The translations under genes were made by a program, and so were the position numbers. Below the pieces are notes generated by a model, which was not told the origin of the DNA, made no database searches, and was given only the letters and a program-made list of their open reading frames with translations. A DNA stretch of 64,000 nucleotides, from contig NC_030683.2 in NCBI RefSeq assembly GCF_000004195.4, positions 82,166,910 through 82,230,909 of the forward strand, given 5' to 3'. Positions 1-53,467 of the stretch are shown piece after piece. Source of the stretch: Xenopus tropicalis. Taxonomy: Eukaryota; Chordata; Amphibia; Anura; Pipidae. Every line of letters starts with the position of its first letter. The first letter of the stretch is position 1.

Positions 1-597
1 AGCAAAACAGAAGTCAGTGTGTTCTTAATGTACACTGAATATTCATCAGAAACTTTTAGTATGTTGTTGTTTTCACATTTCTGTGACAAATATGTGTAGC
101 ATTTGTTCTTGGATATATTGATTTCTTGAAGTTGAAACATAAAGGCAGCTTCTCTTTTTTCTGTTCTTGTTTGGACATGATGAATGAGTTGTGCCCTATG
201 TACACAGAATTTGGGAGATGACTTATCTCCTTTGACTGCAGTGATAGAAAGAATGCATAAAAAAAAGACTTATTTAAAAGACTCTCTTTTCAATTCCTCT
301 ACCACTGTGTTACAGCAAGCAGAAGGACCCTGGGCCCCATGACCAGCCCTATTTTCTATTTATAGAAGTGGGAGACACCTTCACGACCAGTGCAATTTTC
401 AGTCTAAAAAGTTATTTTTATTATACTACCAAGACAAGGTTTTGTTTATTAAAACTTAAAATACTTTAATTTTACAGTGTCATCAAAATAAAAAAACCTA
501 AATAATTGATGTACCACATATTTATAAAGCTGTGGTGTGTGAACGGCCACTGAGTGTCCCTTTACCTTTATGTAAAATACTTCCTCCTTTTGTAGTT

Positions 598-1619
598 TAT
601 AAGGTTTCTAGGAGAAGGAAAGGTACACTGGGGGGGCGGGGTGCAAAAATGTTAGGGACCCCCCCAGTGATTGTAATCGCTTACCTTATACCCCGGGCTG
701 GTGATTCTGTTAGGAGAAAACCGCACCAGCACGGTGTAGCTGCAAGAGAGTGACTTTCTTCCTTCTTCTGTCTTTGCACTACTTACGTATGTGCAGTAGA
801 GAGAAAAGCCTTAAAAACTTTAAAGGAACAGTAACACCAAAAAATGAAAGTGTATAAATGTAATTACAATATAATGTACTCTTGCCCTGCATTGCTACGA
901 CTTGTGTGTTTGCCTCAGAAAGACTACTATAGTTTATATAAGTAAGCTGCTGTGTAGCCATGGGGGCAGCCATTCAAAGGAGAAAAGGCGCAGGTTACAT
1001 AGCAGATAACAGACAAACCCCCATTATATGGGGCTTATCTACTAGTTATCTGCTATGTAACCTGTGCCTTTTTTCCAGCTTGAATGGCTGCCCCCATGGC
1101 TACACAACAGCTTATTTATATAGTAGCTTTTCTGTAGCAAAAACACCATTTTTTTGCAGAGCAACAGCACATTATATTTTAATTACTTTAAAGCACTTTA
1201 ATTTTTTGATGTTACCGTTCCTTTAACAAAAAAAAAAGGTGCCCTTTTCACTATACTGTGCATGCATTGCCCCCGGGATCGCCGGCCTGGTGCACCCCCA
1301 AGTGACTTTATTTGCTTACCTTTTACCTTGAGCGAGTGTTTCATTCTTCCTGTTTCTTCTTCCGGCGAAATCCATGGGCTGACACATGCGCAGTAGAGTG
1401 AAAAGCTGACTTTGTTGTTAAAGTTCGGCTTTTCACTCTGCTGTGCATGCGCAAGCGTGAGTAACAGGAAGGAGGGAGCACTGCAGGTACCCCGGGCTGG
1501 TGCTGTTTTTTCCTAACAGGGGCACCAGCTCCGGGGTAAAAGGTAAGCGATTTAAGTCACATGGGGGTGCCTAACATTTTGACACCCCCAAGTGACTTAG
1601 CCTTTCCTTCTCCTTTAAG
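598..1619. mobile_element. Degraded T2-type MITE, split by a second MITE
   Basis: The right end (CCTTCTCCTTTAAG near 1605-1619) and the left end (AGGAGAAGGAAAGG near 609-622) are inverted copies of each other. Interior blocks around 630-760 and 1260-1615 also pair as inverted repeats (CCCCGGGCTGG, CACCCCCAAGTGACT and related). The left TTAA is mutated, so the left boundary is approximate. The element is interrupted by the MITE at 820-1226, which must have inserted later. Confidence 0.6.
820..1226. mobile_element. T2/Kolobok-type MITE (TTAAAGGAACAGTAAC family), intact ends
   Basis: The element starts TTAAAGGAACAGTAACACC at 820 and ends GTTACCGTTCCTTTAA at 1226, giving inverted ends with TTAA at each outer edge. 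Inner arms also pair: GCCATGGGGGCAGCCATTC at 957-975 is repeated inverted at 1082-1100. The TTAAAGG ends and TTAA target are known for Xenopus T2 MITEs. It has no coding capacity. Related copies in this window lie at 13352-13735, 34235-35045 and 48702-49119. Confidence 0.8.
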
Positions 1620-2719
1620 GGGGAGACGGGGTTATTAACATTTGTGGTCACATTTTTGCAATGATTCATGCAAAATTGCGACAGAAAAACAGTTGTTAAT
1701 TTTTATACAATTCATTGAGATTTACTGGGGGAAAAATGAAAACGTTAAACCACCTGCAGAGGTTTCCTCAAAATCAATGGGAAATGTATGTTCACTGTTC
1801 CTAATTGAGGTTTTTTTTCCTCGCTTTTGAGCCAGACTTAAGTCCCCCCTTTTTTGCTGCAGCGTGACACGATTATGATTAACCTATTAAATTTACTTAA
1901 ATGTACACACCATAGGGGAAACATGCATTTTTAGAAATATGCCCCTTAGAGTACCCACTTCAAAGCAGGGCATGGACTACCTAGGAGATGGAAAAAAATG
2001 GTGGTGTAATGGCACCCCAGTCTAATATCCACAAGACTAAAGTTTTGGCTGACTAGGGGAGTGAATAACTGATGCGCCCCCCCCACCTGTGAGTTATCTT
2101 TTTATTGTAAATAATACAAATATTGTAAGAAATAAAAAAGAAAATCCATAAAAATTGCTAAACACCAATTTGTTTCTTAACATGAATAATTTCTTGTGAA
2201 TAAGAATGCATAACTTTAATGGGAAAAAATCCCCAAACCATCATTGAACACTGCAAATGCAGTAAAGCAATTGTGGTTTAACCGGAGACAAAATTTTGAG
2301 ATAGCAGTGAAAAATCTGTAGTTCTTAGTTAATCCCTTTTACTAGGCAAAATATTTTAATATAAAAGTAATGACTCCATACAGGGGAAGTTCACTATGAA
2401 TGAAATACCCCCAGTAGAGGGTGTTACTTGGCAATATAAGATTTTTTTTATGTTGTTCGTTAATTAAAAAACATTTTTTTTTTTTTTTTTTTTTTCTACA
2501 ATACTCAAAGTAAGAGTATACCCAAGTGCAGTTGTGTTCAGCAGTACCGATGTAAACTAGGGCAGGAAGGGGCATGGCAATATTGCGCCATGTAATAATG
2601 TGAGTGCCCTGTCTCTTCCATACTCATTTGCACAGCATTAATTATATTTGCAACCATGGATAGTCTTCATCAGTTCTGTTCTCAATGATCAGGTAAGTGA
2701 AAAAAAAGTAATGAAAGAA

Positions 2720-2752
<33 letters not shown>

Positions 2753-2875
2753 TTGGGGAAAAATTATTTTTGTAAGTACTGCCATTTTAAAAGAACTTTA
2801 CTGAAGGTAAACTTCCCCTTAAACACAAATTGTAAAATTGGTAATTATTCAGATGGGTGAGGCTTGGAAGCCAAC

Positions 2876-3690
2876 TTAAAGAAGAACTGAATCCTAAAAA
2901 TGAATATGGCTCGAAATGCCATATTTTTATCCTGAACTTATTGCACCAGAGTAAAGGTTCTATATTTCTATAGCAGTAATGATTCAGTACTTTACAAGCT
3001 GTCACAGGAGATCATCAAACTGGATTTTGTTAGAAGTGTCAATGACACAGCACATGCTTTGTGCACTCTGAGCAGCTGTTAAAAAGCTAAGTTTAAAAAT
3101 TGTCACAAAGCAGAAAATTAGGTTTGTCTGTTATAGAAACTGATGCTACAGGGCTGATTGTTAATTTCTAAAGCTAATTTAGGGCTGTGACAGACGGGGA
3201 GATTAGTTGGCACACGGTGGGATAGCATATGCGGCGCCGAAATCGCCAAAGTTTCCTCTCAAGACAACTTCGCCGCTTTCGGCAAATCACCGCGCCGTGT
3301 ATGCTATCCCACCGTTGATTTACATTCTAGCCGGTGGGATGGCATATCGGGGAGATTAGTCGTTCCCGTCTGTTGCAGCCCTTATATAGGTTCCTGAGCT
3401 GCCATGTAGTAATTATCTGTATTAATTACTAGTCAGCCTTATATTGTGACATTTATATTCTGTATATGCAGTAAATTGTGAGTCGGCCCCTAAGCTTAGT
3501 AACTGACAGCAGCACAGAGCATGTGCAGGGAATCAGCAGAAAAGAAGATGGGGAGCAACTGGGGGCATCTTTGGAGTCACAGATCTTCCCTGCTAAAGGG
3601 CTGTGGTTGCGTTGGGTTGGTACAGAAGCCCAAAACATAATGTATAATATTTCTTCCCTACTTTTTATTTAAGCTTTAGTTCTCCTTTAA
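2876..3690. mobile_element. T2-type MITE carrying a nested fold-back element
   Basis: The left end is TTAAAGAAGAACTGAATCC (2876) and the right end TTTAGTTCTCCTTTAA (to 3690), which are inverted relatives. TTAA lies at both edges. The right-hand ~95 bp recurs at 43748-43841, supporting a dispersed family. The fold-back at 3181-3382 is inserted inside it. Confidence 0.65.
3181..3382. repeat. Fold-back MITE ('CGGGGAGATTAGT' family)
   Basis: The ends are AGGGCTGTGACAGACGGG and its inverted counterpart CCCGTCTGTTGCAGCCCT. Inside, GGTGGGATAGCATA is paired with TATGCTATCCCACC. Relatives of this family occur at 18618-18810, 29258-29432, 33630-33756 and, more distantly, 43086-43372. I cannot assign a superfamily from the ends alone. 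Confidence 0.65.
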
Positions 3691-5449
3691 AGGTCGAAAA
3701 CCTCTGGGCTGAATGTGCGGAATATTGGAAGGCCATTTTCAGGAAACTGCATATTTTTATGCAATTAGTTACTGGCCTTTGCAGCAAAAAAAAAAAAAAA
3801 AAAAAAAAGCTTCATTATGACTCGTGACAGCTAATGAGATGTGGACCTGTTGTATGTGCAGCAGCCCAACAGTGTAAACAGGATGCATCATGTGTGTGGG
3901 AGTCATATCTTCAGTTAACTCCTTGCTGTTGCTGAAAAGACTGAAGCTAACAGAGAACTGTTTTGTAGACTTGTTTATACATTTAGTTCCAAGTATTAAT
4001 TTGAAATAGATTGCCATGTTTGTCATGGGTATAATTGGATTTCTTCTGTGAGATTCTTTTTACATAGGATTGCAAAAGGAAAGATTTACAAAAGCAACAA
4101 TCCTGTACTAACAAAGGATAGTTGGGGAGAGTAAGCTCTCCCCGTTACAGACCCCTCTTCATACTCCCCCCACTATCCAAATATTCTTGGTTGAGAGAAA
4201 CAGTTTGGTTTTTGTGCATTCCTTTAGCAGCCACTCCTATAAATAGGACAGCCATCTTCAGTCAGACAGTCGGCATTCCTTCCCATAACTGCTAATGAAC
4301 AAGGCGGCCTGGGAAAGGGAAAGTAGGAAAAGGTACTAAAGTATTAGACTCATTTCTTTGAGTGATTATGACATGGGAATAGATGAACCAGAAAGTCAGA
4401 TTTTTTTTTCTGAAAACCTGGCAAAGCACAAAACAAACTGGGTTGTTAAAATTGGATTAATGCATCTATTTGGCAGGGCAATGAATAATATTGTCCTGTA
4501 AATCTCTACTAGTGTTATACAGAATTTCACTAGAAAAAAATAATCTTCAATAATAATAACCCAGTGCCAGTAAAGATTTCTCCTATTAATAAAACTGAAC
4601 CTTCTGCTTGATGGTACTTAAGATAACCTAAAATCCACATTGGTAGCAAAGCAATCCTGTTTGTCTTTTTCAGTGTTTTTATGTGATTTTTTAGAAGGCT
4701 GAAAAAATGGTACTTCAGATTTTGAAAATGGTGTTTATCCTGGAAACAACAGGCCCTAGGCTTTCGTGATAATAATTTCTACAACTGTATCAGTAATGTT
4801 TGATGAGTAGTCTACATTTTTGCTTTTTGTAGCAATTTTCAGTTGATCTTTTTAACGTTTTATAGTTTGTTTGCTTTCTGCTTTTTATTTGCTTTTTTAT
4901 TGTGTTTTTGTTAGCTGTAATTGCTTATCTGTTGAATTTTCAAATTGGAGTGCTGCTGAACAAAAAGTTAAATAATTCAAAAACCCTAGCGCCTAGTATT
5001 TCAGGTCTAGTAGTTTAGTAAATGATTCTAAAGAGATTGTAGCATATCATGGTTCTTCTGTAGTTTCTGTATATGAAGTGCGTGACAGTTTAGTCTTGGG
5101 ATTTTTTAATTAAGCATTTCTCCAGAGTAAAGAGCACCTGATATTTTTCAGCCTTCAGGGATATTTTCTTTCTTTAGATACATTTCTTAGAGGGCGTGTA
5201 TGAAGACAGTGCTTTGTTATTTTGTGTGTGTATGTATGTATATTTGTTTATAAACGCATTTTTATGTATGGCCTTTCATGGAGCAAAATTAAGGTGAAAT
5301 CCTTTTTCTGACTTGAAGATTTGCATATAGTTTGTGGCTGGTAGCACTTAATTGTCTGATGTAAAGATCATATAAAGCAGGATCTGTGTGCAGTTTGTAG
5401 TTTGGCCATCTTGCAAATAAAAACAAAAGATGGGGTGTAAAGTTGCTTA

Positions 5450-5905
5450 TTAAAGGAAAAGTAACACTAAAAATTTTTAAGTAAAAAATCTATTCTACGC
5501 TGGCCCAATAACTGCCCTATCCTGCAAACCATTTATTAATTTGAATGCTTTATTAGAAAATACCTGTTAAAACTTGGCTTTCGGTCATTTGAAAAAAGGT
5601 GATACTGCAATGCAGGGGAAGCGTCCACTATGTGACAATCGATTAATCGATCCCGATTAATCGATCCTAGCCTTCCTTCTGTATAGGAAGGAGTCAGGCT
5701 AGGATCGATCAATCGATCGCCGCATAGTGAATGCTTCCCCTGCATCGCCATATCGCCTTTTTTCAAATGACCGGAAGCCAAGTTTTAACAGGTATTTTCT
5801 AATAAAGCATTCAAAAAAATAAATGGTTAACAGGATAGGGCAGTTATTGGGGCAGGGTAGAATAGATTTTTTACTTAAAAATTTTTTGCGTTACTTTTCC
5901 TTTAA
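5450..5905. mobile_element. Near-palindromic T2-type MITE (456 bp hairpin)
   Basis: It opens TTAAAGGAAAAGTAACACT (5450) and closes GCGTTACTTTTCCTTTAA (5905). The two halves pair almost end to end: for example GGATAGGGCAGTTATTGG near 5831-5848 is the inverse of CCAATAACTGCCCTATCC at 5505-5522. The middle contains repeated ATCGAT and GATTAATCGATC motifs. A half-copy of the core lies at 42389-42485. It is non-coding; open frames across it are by-products of the palindrome. Confidence 0.8.
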
Positions 5906-6275
5906 ACATGAAATTAAACATAAAATCCAAATTCCTTTTTTTATTAACACATCCATACCCATTATCAATCACATATCTGCCCACCTCTTATGTCTTAGGC
6001 ATAGAGGTGGGGCAGACAATTACTTTAACTTTCCTTTCAGCACTTTATAGATATCACTGCTTGAGCATCAGGTCCCCCATTCTGGTACATAAACAAGATT
6101 TTGGCATATGATGCAAAGTTTTCCTTACTAACAAAATGGCGCCTGCCTGCTTGCATTGGTTGTGTAAGTCCAAGACTGAAGGAAAAAAGATATAAATAAT
6201 TTATATAGTGTAAGTGAAGTTTATTATTCTCGACTAACCCAATAGAAAAGAATTTGGAATTATTTCTTAGGGTGA

Positions 6276-47994
<41,719 letters not shown>

Positions 47995-48061
47995 AGTACG
48001 TAAGTTACACCCTAATTCACAAGCCTTTTCCATCATAACAGACCGTGTTAAATAGTAATAT

Positions 48062-48250
48062 ATCTGTTAGAAGTAAATCTTGAGCATCTGGACTTGCTGA
48101 GTAATCATAGAAGATGTTCCACTGCTCGTCTGAGTAGTTCAGCTGAACTGAGGAAGATGCTCTGATGAGGAGTGAAACATCTTCTTTGAATACTCTGCAA
48201 GTCCAGATGCTCTAGGTTTCCTTCTACTAGATATACTATGACCTGGATGA
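48062..48250. repeat. Fold-back repeat
   Basis: GAGCATCTGGACTTGC (48083) is inverted as GCAAGTCCAGATGCTC (48197), and AGAAGATGTTCCACT pairs with AGTGAAACATCTTC. TAGAAGTAAATC and TTCCTTCTACTAG extend the arms. It is a non-coding dispersed element of unknown family. Confidence 0.6.
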
Positions 48251-48521
48251 ATGAAAACCTTTACAGGCAAGAGTAATATACATGTATGAAAATTTGAGCA
48301 TTATTAACCTTAAACCAATATAAAAACATTAACTGCCTTATACGCACATTTTTTGGACATTAATTTGGATTATGACTGGTGGGATTGTGACTGGCATGTT
48401 ATTTATTGTTAATACAAAATCTTTATTTAAAAATTCTGGTCAATTTGCTCAATCAAAGCTTGAACTAAGTTTTTGCTGACAGCAGGTGGGCCACACTACA
48501 CACTACACAAGACCAACTTCC

Positions 48522-48689
48522 TTAAAGGAGAATGAAAGGTATATTTACTGGGTGGCGTTCCAAAGTGTTAGGTTCCCCGGGTGATTATAGCTGGTCAGGG
48601 TGCACGTGTGCAGCAAAAACTGTGAAAAGCTGAACTTAGAAGCAAAGCTAGCTGTCTACTCTACTGCACATGCAATATGTCTCCTTTAA
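48522..48689. mobile_element. Short T2-type MITE (168 bp)
   Basis: It opens TTAAAGGAGAATGAAAGG and closes ATATGTCTCCTTTAA, with TTAA at both edges. It sits 12 bp from the next T2 element. Confidence 0.7.
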
Positions 48690-48701
48690 CTATGCTAGCG
48701 C

Positions 48702-49119
48702 TTAAAGGAACAGTAACACCAAAAAATGAAAGTGTATAAAAGTAACTAAAATATAATGTACTGCTGCCCTGCACTGGTAAAAGTTGTGTGTTTACTTCAG
48801 AAAGTCTACTATAATTTATATAAATAAGCTGCTATGTAGCCATGGGGGCAGCCATTCAAAGGAGAAAAGGCACAGGCACATAGCAGATAACAGATAAAAC
48901 ACTATTGTATTCTACAGAACTTATCTGTTATCTGCTATGTAACCTGTGCCTTTTCTCCTTTTTTCCAGCTTGAATGGCTGCCCCCGTGGCTACACAGCAG
49001 CTTATTATATAAATTATAGTAGTGTTACTGTAGCAAACACACCAGTTTTACCAGTGCAGGGCAACAGTGCATTATATTTTTATTACTTTAAAGCTCTTTC
49101 ATTTTTTAGTGTTAATTAA
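48702..49119. mobile_element. T2-type MITE (TTAAAGGAACAGTAAC family)
   Basis: The left end TTAAAGGAACAGTAACACC is intact; the right end fades at TTTTTTAGTGTTAATTAA. The interior, including GCCATGGGGGCAGCCATTC, is nearly identical to 957-975, indicating a recently active family. Poly-A/T-rich sequence follows. Confidence 0.78.
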
Positions 49120-49523
49120 TAAAAATGATCGCTGCAAAAAAAAAATAAAAAAATAAAAAAATTTTTTTTGCAAAATTTTTGCATTGATTAATATAGTGCC
49201 AACATTTTTCACAGTGCTGTACATAAATATACATAATTTACTTACTGGGTCATGAATTCAAACTACTGATTTCTGTTTTCATATAAAATGATCAAAAGCT
49301 TTTCAGAAGAGTAGCATCAAAGTTCTGTGACCTTATACAAAGTGAAAAATGCTTCATAACTCTGCCACAAGAGTTAAATCTGCCTAAAAAGGTGCAATAC
49401 CGGCTTTACCCTGATCCAAACTATTAACCTCCATTAATGCGCCTATACATTATTGTGAAATAAGACTGTATAAATAAGGTTTGTACAAAATTGCTAATAG
49501 CTGGTTTTCTTTTCACCCCTCAG

Positions 49524-50170
49524 GTTTTCTGCCACAACAGATGGGTCCCATCTTCTGAACACCAACAGTATCTGCAGCTTTAGCGCCAAATTTTATCTAA
49601 TTTTCCTTCCCTAACAAAAGACCAGCCATTACCCTCTTTTAAACTGGTTCTGCAAGTTGTACCATTCTCCTATCTATTTCATTTCCTTGTCATATATGCC
49701 CACTTTAACAGATCCAATTTGGAGCTTGGGACATAATGAGAAGGGTGGGGAGAGCGTGGCGGGAAAATTACCACCATTCTCATCTTTGGGAGAGTGGAAT
49801 CAGAGGGGGTACTGCTTCCCGTTGGGGACAGTGACATTTGTCAGTGCTTCTGCTCATGGAAGCCAGGGAAGAGCATTTGAGCAGGGACAATTTGGTAATT
49901 AACTGACCTAAGTATAATAAAACCAGCAAAGAATCCATTGAAGAAGTACGGCAGAAGGTGCTAATAAATACAGACAGGAGATTGGCACCTAAGGAGGCAA
50001 TGGCAAGCTTTGTCCATAGGGTATTGCCAAAGGCAGGCTGGTATACTAGCTGAAACTTTTTGGAGAGGCTGGCACCCAGAGATCAATAGCAGATGGCAGA
50101 ACAGCGCTTGAATGCACATGGAATGTGCTATTGCCACTTAAAATAAATAGAGCTCTATATTGATATATTT
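49524..50170 (+). other. sik3: Probable sik3 3' UTR exon (inferred)
   Basis: It follows the strong acceptor ending at 49523. The region is unique and less AT-rich than its surroundings. The 81-codon open frame at 49657-49902 has no recognisable match. The right end is unknown: AATAAA occurs at 49916-49921 and 50142-50147, and the true 3' UTR may continue much further right. Confidence 0.4.
50142..50147 (+). terminator. sik3: Candidate poly(A) signal for sik3
   Basis: AATAAA is followed 45-60 bp later by a GT-rich stretch (TTTGTCCTGTGTTTGG). AATAAA is common in this AT-rich DNA, so this is only a candidate; 49916-49921 is another. Confidence 0.3.
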
Positions 50171-50831
50171 GTACCACACAGCTGACTTTTAGTTTGTCCT
50201 GTGTTTGGATGTACTAGGTTGCCTATTTTTAAAGCCAATAGAACATGGGTTCTTGTTCAGGCGATATGTGCACCACATTTTCCACAGTGTGCAAAATGCC
50301 CAGAACTCGCCTCATGTGCTACTGCCTTCCAAAAAAAAAGGAAAAATTAGGATTGGATGGTTCCATCCACTTGTTTGCCTCTAACAAACTTATTGAAAAT
50401 CATTTCTTCTTGGGTTCACGGTTTTTATTTATAATCATTTTCTAAGTTCACAGTTTTAGCACTAGTTTTAGAATGCAATCAGTGTCTTTTATATGCACTT
50501 TTTCCTTTCTTTTCTGACTTGAAACCTTGAAATTAGGGAATCACTGAACACCGCAGCCAACTTAGCCAGGTTTGTTCTGTGGCATGGTAACAACACAGTA
50601 TGTATCAAATGTTCTTAAGAAATCAGAAATTAGGAATCTCTGCAAGGTGCTCCTCGGCTCAGAATAGGTTTGTTTAAAAAATAGTGCCATATGACATTTT
50701 GGGAAACAAGCAGGTCTTTGTCTGATTTGGCCATTCACATACAGATGATCTTATTTTGCAGCCCTCAGTTATTTTCATTATCAGATGGTATAACTTTATT
50801 CTTCCCACTAGAAAAAAGTAATCATTTAAGG

Positions 50832-51139
50832 CAGTGATCCCCAACCAGTGGCTCAGGGGCAACATGTTACTCCCCAACCCCTTTGTTGCTCCCAGGGCCT
50901 TAAAGCGGGTGCTTATTTTTTAATTCCTGGCTTGGAGGCAAGTTTTGGTTGCATAAAAAAACAGGTATACAGCCAAACAGAATCTCCTGTAGGCTGCCAG
51001 TCCACACAGGGGCTACCAATTAGCCAATCATAGCCCATATTTTGCACCCCCCAGGAACTTTTTTATGATTGTGTTGCTTCCCAAATCTTTTTACATTTGA
51101 ATGTGGCTCATAATTTAAAAAAAAAGTTGCTGATCACTG
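50832..51139. mobile_element. hAT MITE (CAGTGATCCCCAACC ends)
   Basis: It begins CAGTGATCCCCAACCAGTGG and ends AGTTGCTGATCACTG, typical of hAT non-autonomous elements. The flanks are ATTTAAGG (50824-50831) and CTTTAAGG (51140-51147), an 8-bp duplication with one difference. The interior resembles a reading frame only by chance. Confidence 0.8.
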
Positions 51140-53260
51140 CTTTAAGGGCTGCAATATACTTGCTGCTCAAAATAAAATAAAAATTGCTTCCCTTTGACAT
51201 TAATGATATATCGGTCAATAGTTATCCATGCAGTGTGATTTATGGAGCTTCCCATTAATGCCACTGAGAAGCTTTTAGCCATAGTAGCAGGCAAGAGCCA
51301 GTAAGCTGCCCCATGTGGTATTAGCCTTAGATAGTTATGTGCCATGCATGTGAAAGCCCTGGGATACATCGTTTTAGTGAGATTCAAAGAGTATTAACCA
51401 CATAATAAACTTGCTTGTGGAATAAGAAAACCCGGAGAAATGCTCTGTGTAGGGGTGCATTTAATTATACAAAGAAATCATTTTTTAAACCTTTTCTCTC
51501 CAGGGGATTGGGTTTCCATATGTTTCCATAATACATTTTTGCACAGCACAAATATGTTCCCAGCACGTTTTCACTTTAATAGTCTGATTAATTTTGACAG
51601 GGTTATAAGAGCTGTTGCTGTAGATTTTAATGGTTTCACTACATCAGATCTGTTTAATACTCTGTTAATAAGTGCAATTAGTGATTTCAGTAAAAAAAGA
51701 AAATATTTGATTTGGTGAAGAATTGGCAGTTTTGTTAGCATCATTAGAGAGGAAAAATATAGTTCCTTTAGTAAATCTTTGCCTTGCCTTGCCACACAAC
51801 TGAGTTAGCAGTGTTTTAAAAGAGCTTGTTCTAGGGATATGGGCTCTCAGGGTGCCAGCTTCTATTCAGCTACCCACATGGTGCACAGACCCGGCATTAC
51901 GCCCTTCGGAAATTTTTGGCCTGGTGCAATATGCTACTTATTTTACATACAATTTTATTTTCTGTTTTAATCATGATTTATGTTTAATTCTTTGTGCCAG
52001 GAATGCATAAAAGCTGAATGGCAAAGGGTTAAATTGAGATCTTCAAGTGTTCTGTGTGGAATATGAGTGGGGACTGTGTATATATGTATGTGTATATAAA
52101 AGTGTGTATGTATATATAGTGAGAATGTGTGTATATAAAGACTTATGTCCATACAAAATTATTAGCTGTGTTTGTCACCGGTAATGTGATGCCACTGCTG
52201 CTAGTGACTTCACCAAGCTCAGTGCCAATTTATCTGCTGAGGCAGCAGTCGTCAAGTTTTCCCCCCCCCCCCATCTGTTACAATAGGGACAGCTTTTGTC
52301 CTTGGCATTATAAAAATATACTTTAAACCCCTTGATTTGTTACAAGCCCAGATCTAGATTTTATGTGAAGCCTGTGTGCTAAGGAATAGCATGCATATTT
52401 GTAATAATTAACAGCTGATTGGATACTAAGCCACGGCCGCAGCTCTAAAATATGAGGCCACTTTTTGGGAAAGAGGACGTTTATTTGCACTATACAGGCA
52501 TGTCTCCAGCCTGCACCAGCAGCTCAGGGCTGCTGGGGGGTTGCAAGGAAATGTAGTTTAAAAACAGCTGGAAGTGTTGCCCATGTCTGCACTGTATCCT
52601 TTTTAAATAAGTATGCCCACCCTTCCCCACTCTTTTACAACTATGTTTCCATGCTTTTATTACAACGTGTCATTTTTACCTCTCTATCATTTTTAGCTTC
52701 TTTAATTGATTTGTAACTGCATTTGGAAGCTTATATGTTTGATTTCCCTCAAATATAATCATGGTTCTGACTGCTTTTCCTCGTGCCCTGTAGCATTTGT
52801 TCACCCAAACACTGTCCTTTCCCATATATCTCTTAGGCCTGCTAAAAACATGCTGTTCTCTCGATAAAATTCAAATAATTTTCTTGAGCCCATTAAATGC
52901 CTCATCTTTCATACCGGTAGGCAAGAGGCCCACATTTGAACTTCAAAATATTCAGTGGTGCTTATGGAGAAAAAGTAAATAACTACAATCAGAACTTTCA
53001 AAAAATTAATATAATTAATAAATGTGTGAGGTTTCTGGGTTTTTTTTTACACAGATAAATGTGATTTCACAGATTAAAAAGAAACCATTGATCTGCTGCT
53101 GACTTGTACAAACCACTTAATTCGTATTTTTTACGTTAGTTACTTTTTTTTTTTTTACATAAGCCTGTCTTAATAAGCTCATATTAAAAATGAGGTGGGG
53201 GGGTAATAGCAGACCTAAAGATCACTCCATAATACATCTCTTTTGGACATATCTTCCTCT

Positions 53261-53467
53261 CCACATACACGGGCCGATTCTAGCTGCCGATATCGGTCCC
53301 TTAGACCGATTCGGCAGCTAATTTGCCTGTGTATGGGCACTATACGATCGAATTAGCCTGCACGCTCCCCGATATCGCCCACCCGTAGGTGGGGATATTG
53401 GGTGAAGATCCGCTCGCTTGGTGATCTCGCCAAGTGAGCGAATCTTAACGTGTATGGGCACCTTAAC
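53261..53467. repeat. Fold-back repeat with ACACGGGC / GTGTATGGGC motifs
   Basis: Left CCACATACACGGGCCGATTC is related by inversion to the right-hand ATCTTAACGTGTATGGGCAC. Inner hairpins are AGCTGCCGATATCGGT / ACCGATTCGGCAGCT and ATCCGCTCGCTTGG / CCAAGTGAGCGAAT. Probably the same broad family as 36441-36920. Confidence 0.6.

Larger units (their letters stand above)
48000..49523 (+). other. sik3: Probable intron in the sik3 3' UTR
   Basis: A full-consensus donor GTAAGT at 48000 and a strong acceptor (TTTTCTTTTCACCCCTCAG, ending 49523) frame this stretch. The interval holds a fold-back (48062-48250) and two T2 MITEs, which would be unusual in a mature 3' UTR. The stop codon lies 5 nt before the junction, too close to trigger decay. 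Transcript evidence is not available here, so this is inference. Confidence 0.55.

Noticed and set aside
50848..51033. Open frame within 50832-51139
   Set aside because: It lies entirely inside an hAT MITE with clear ends and target duplication.
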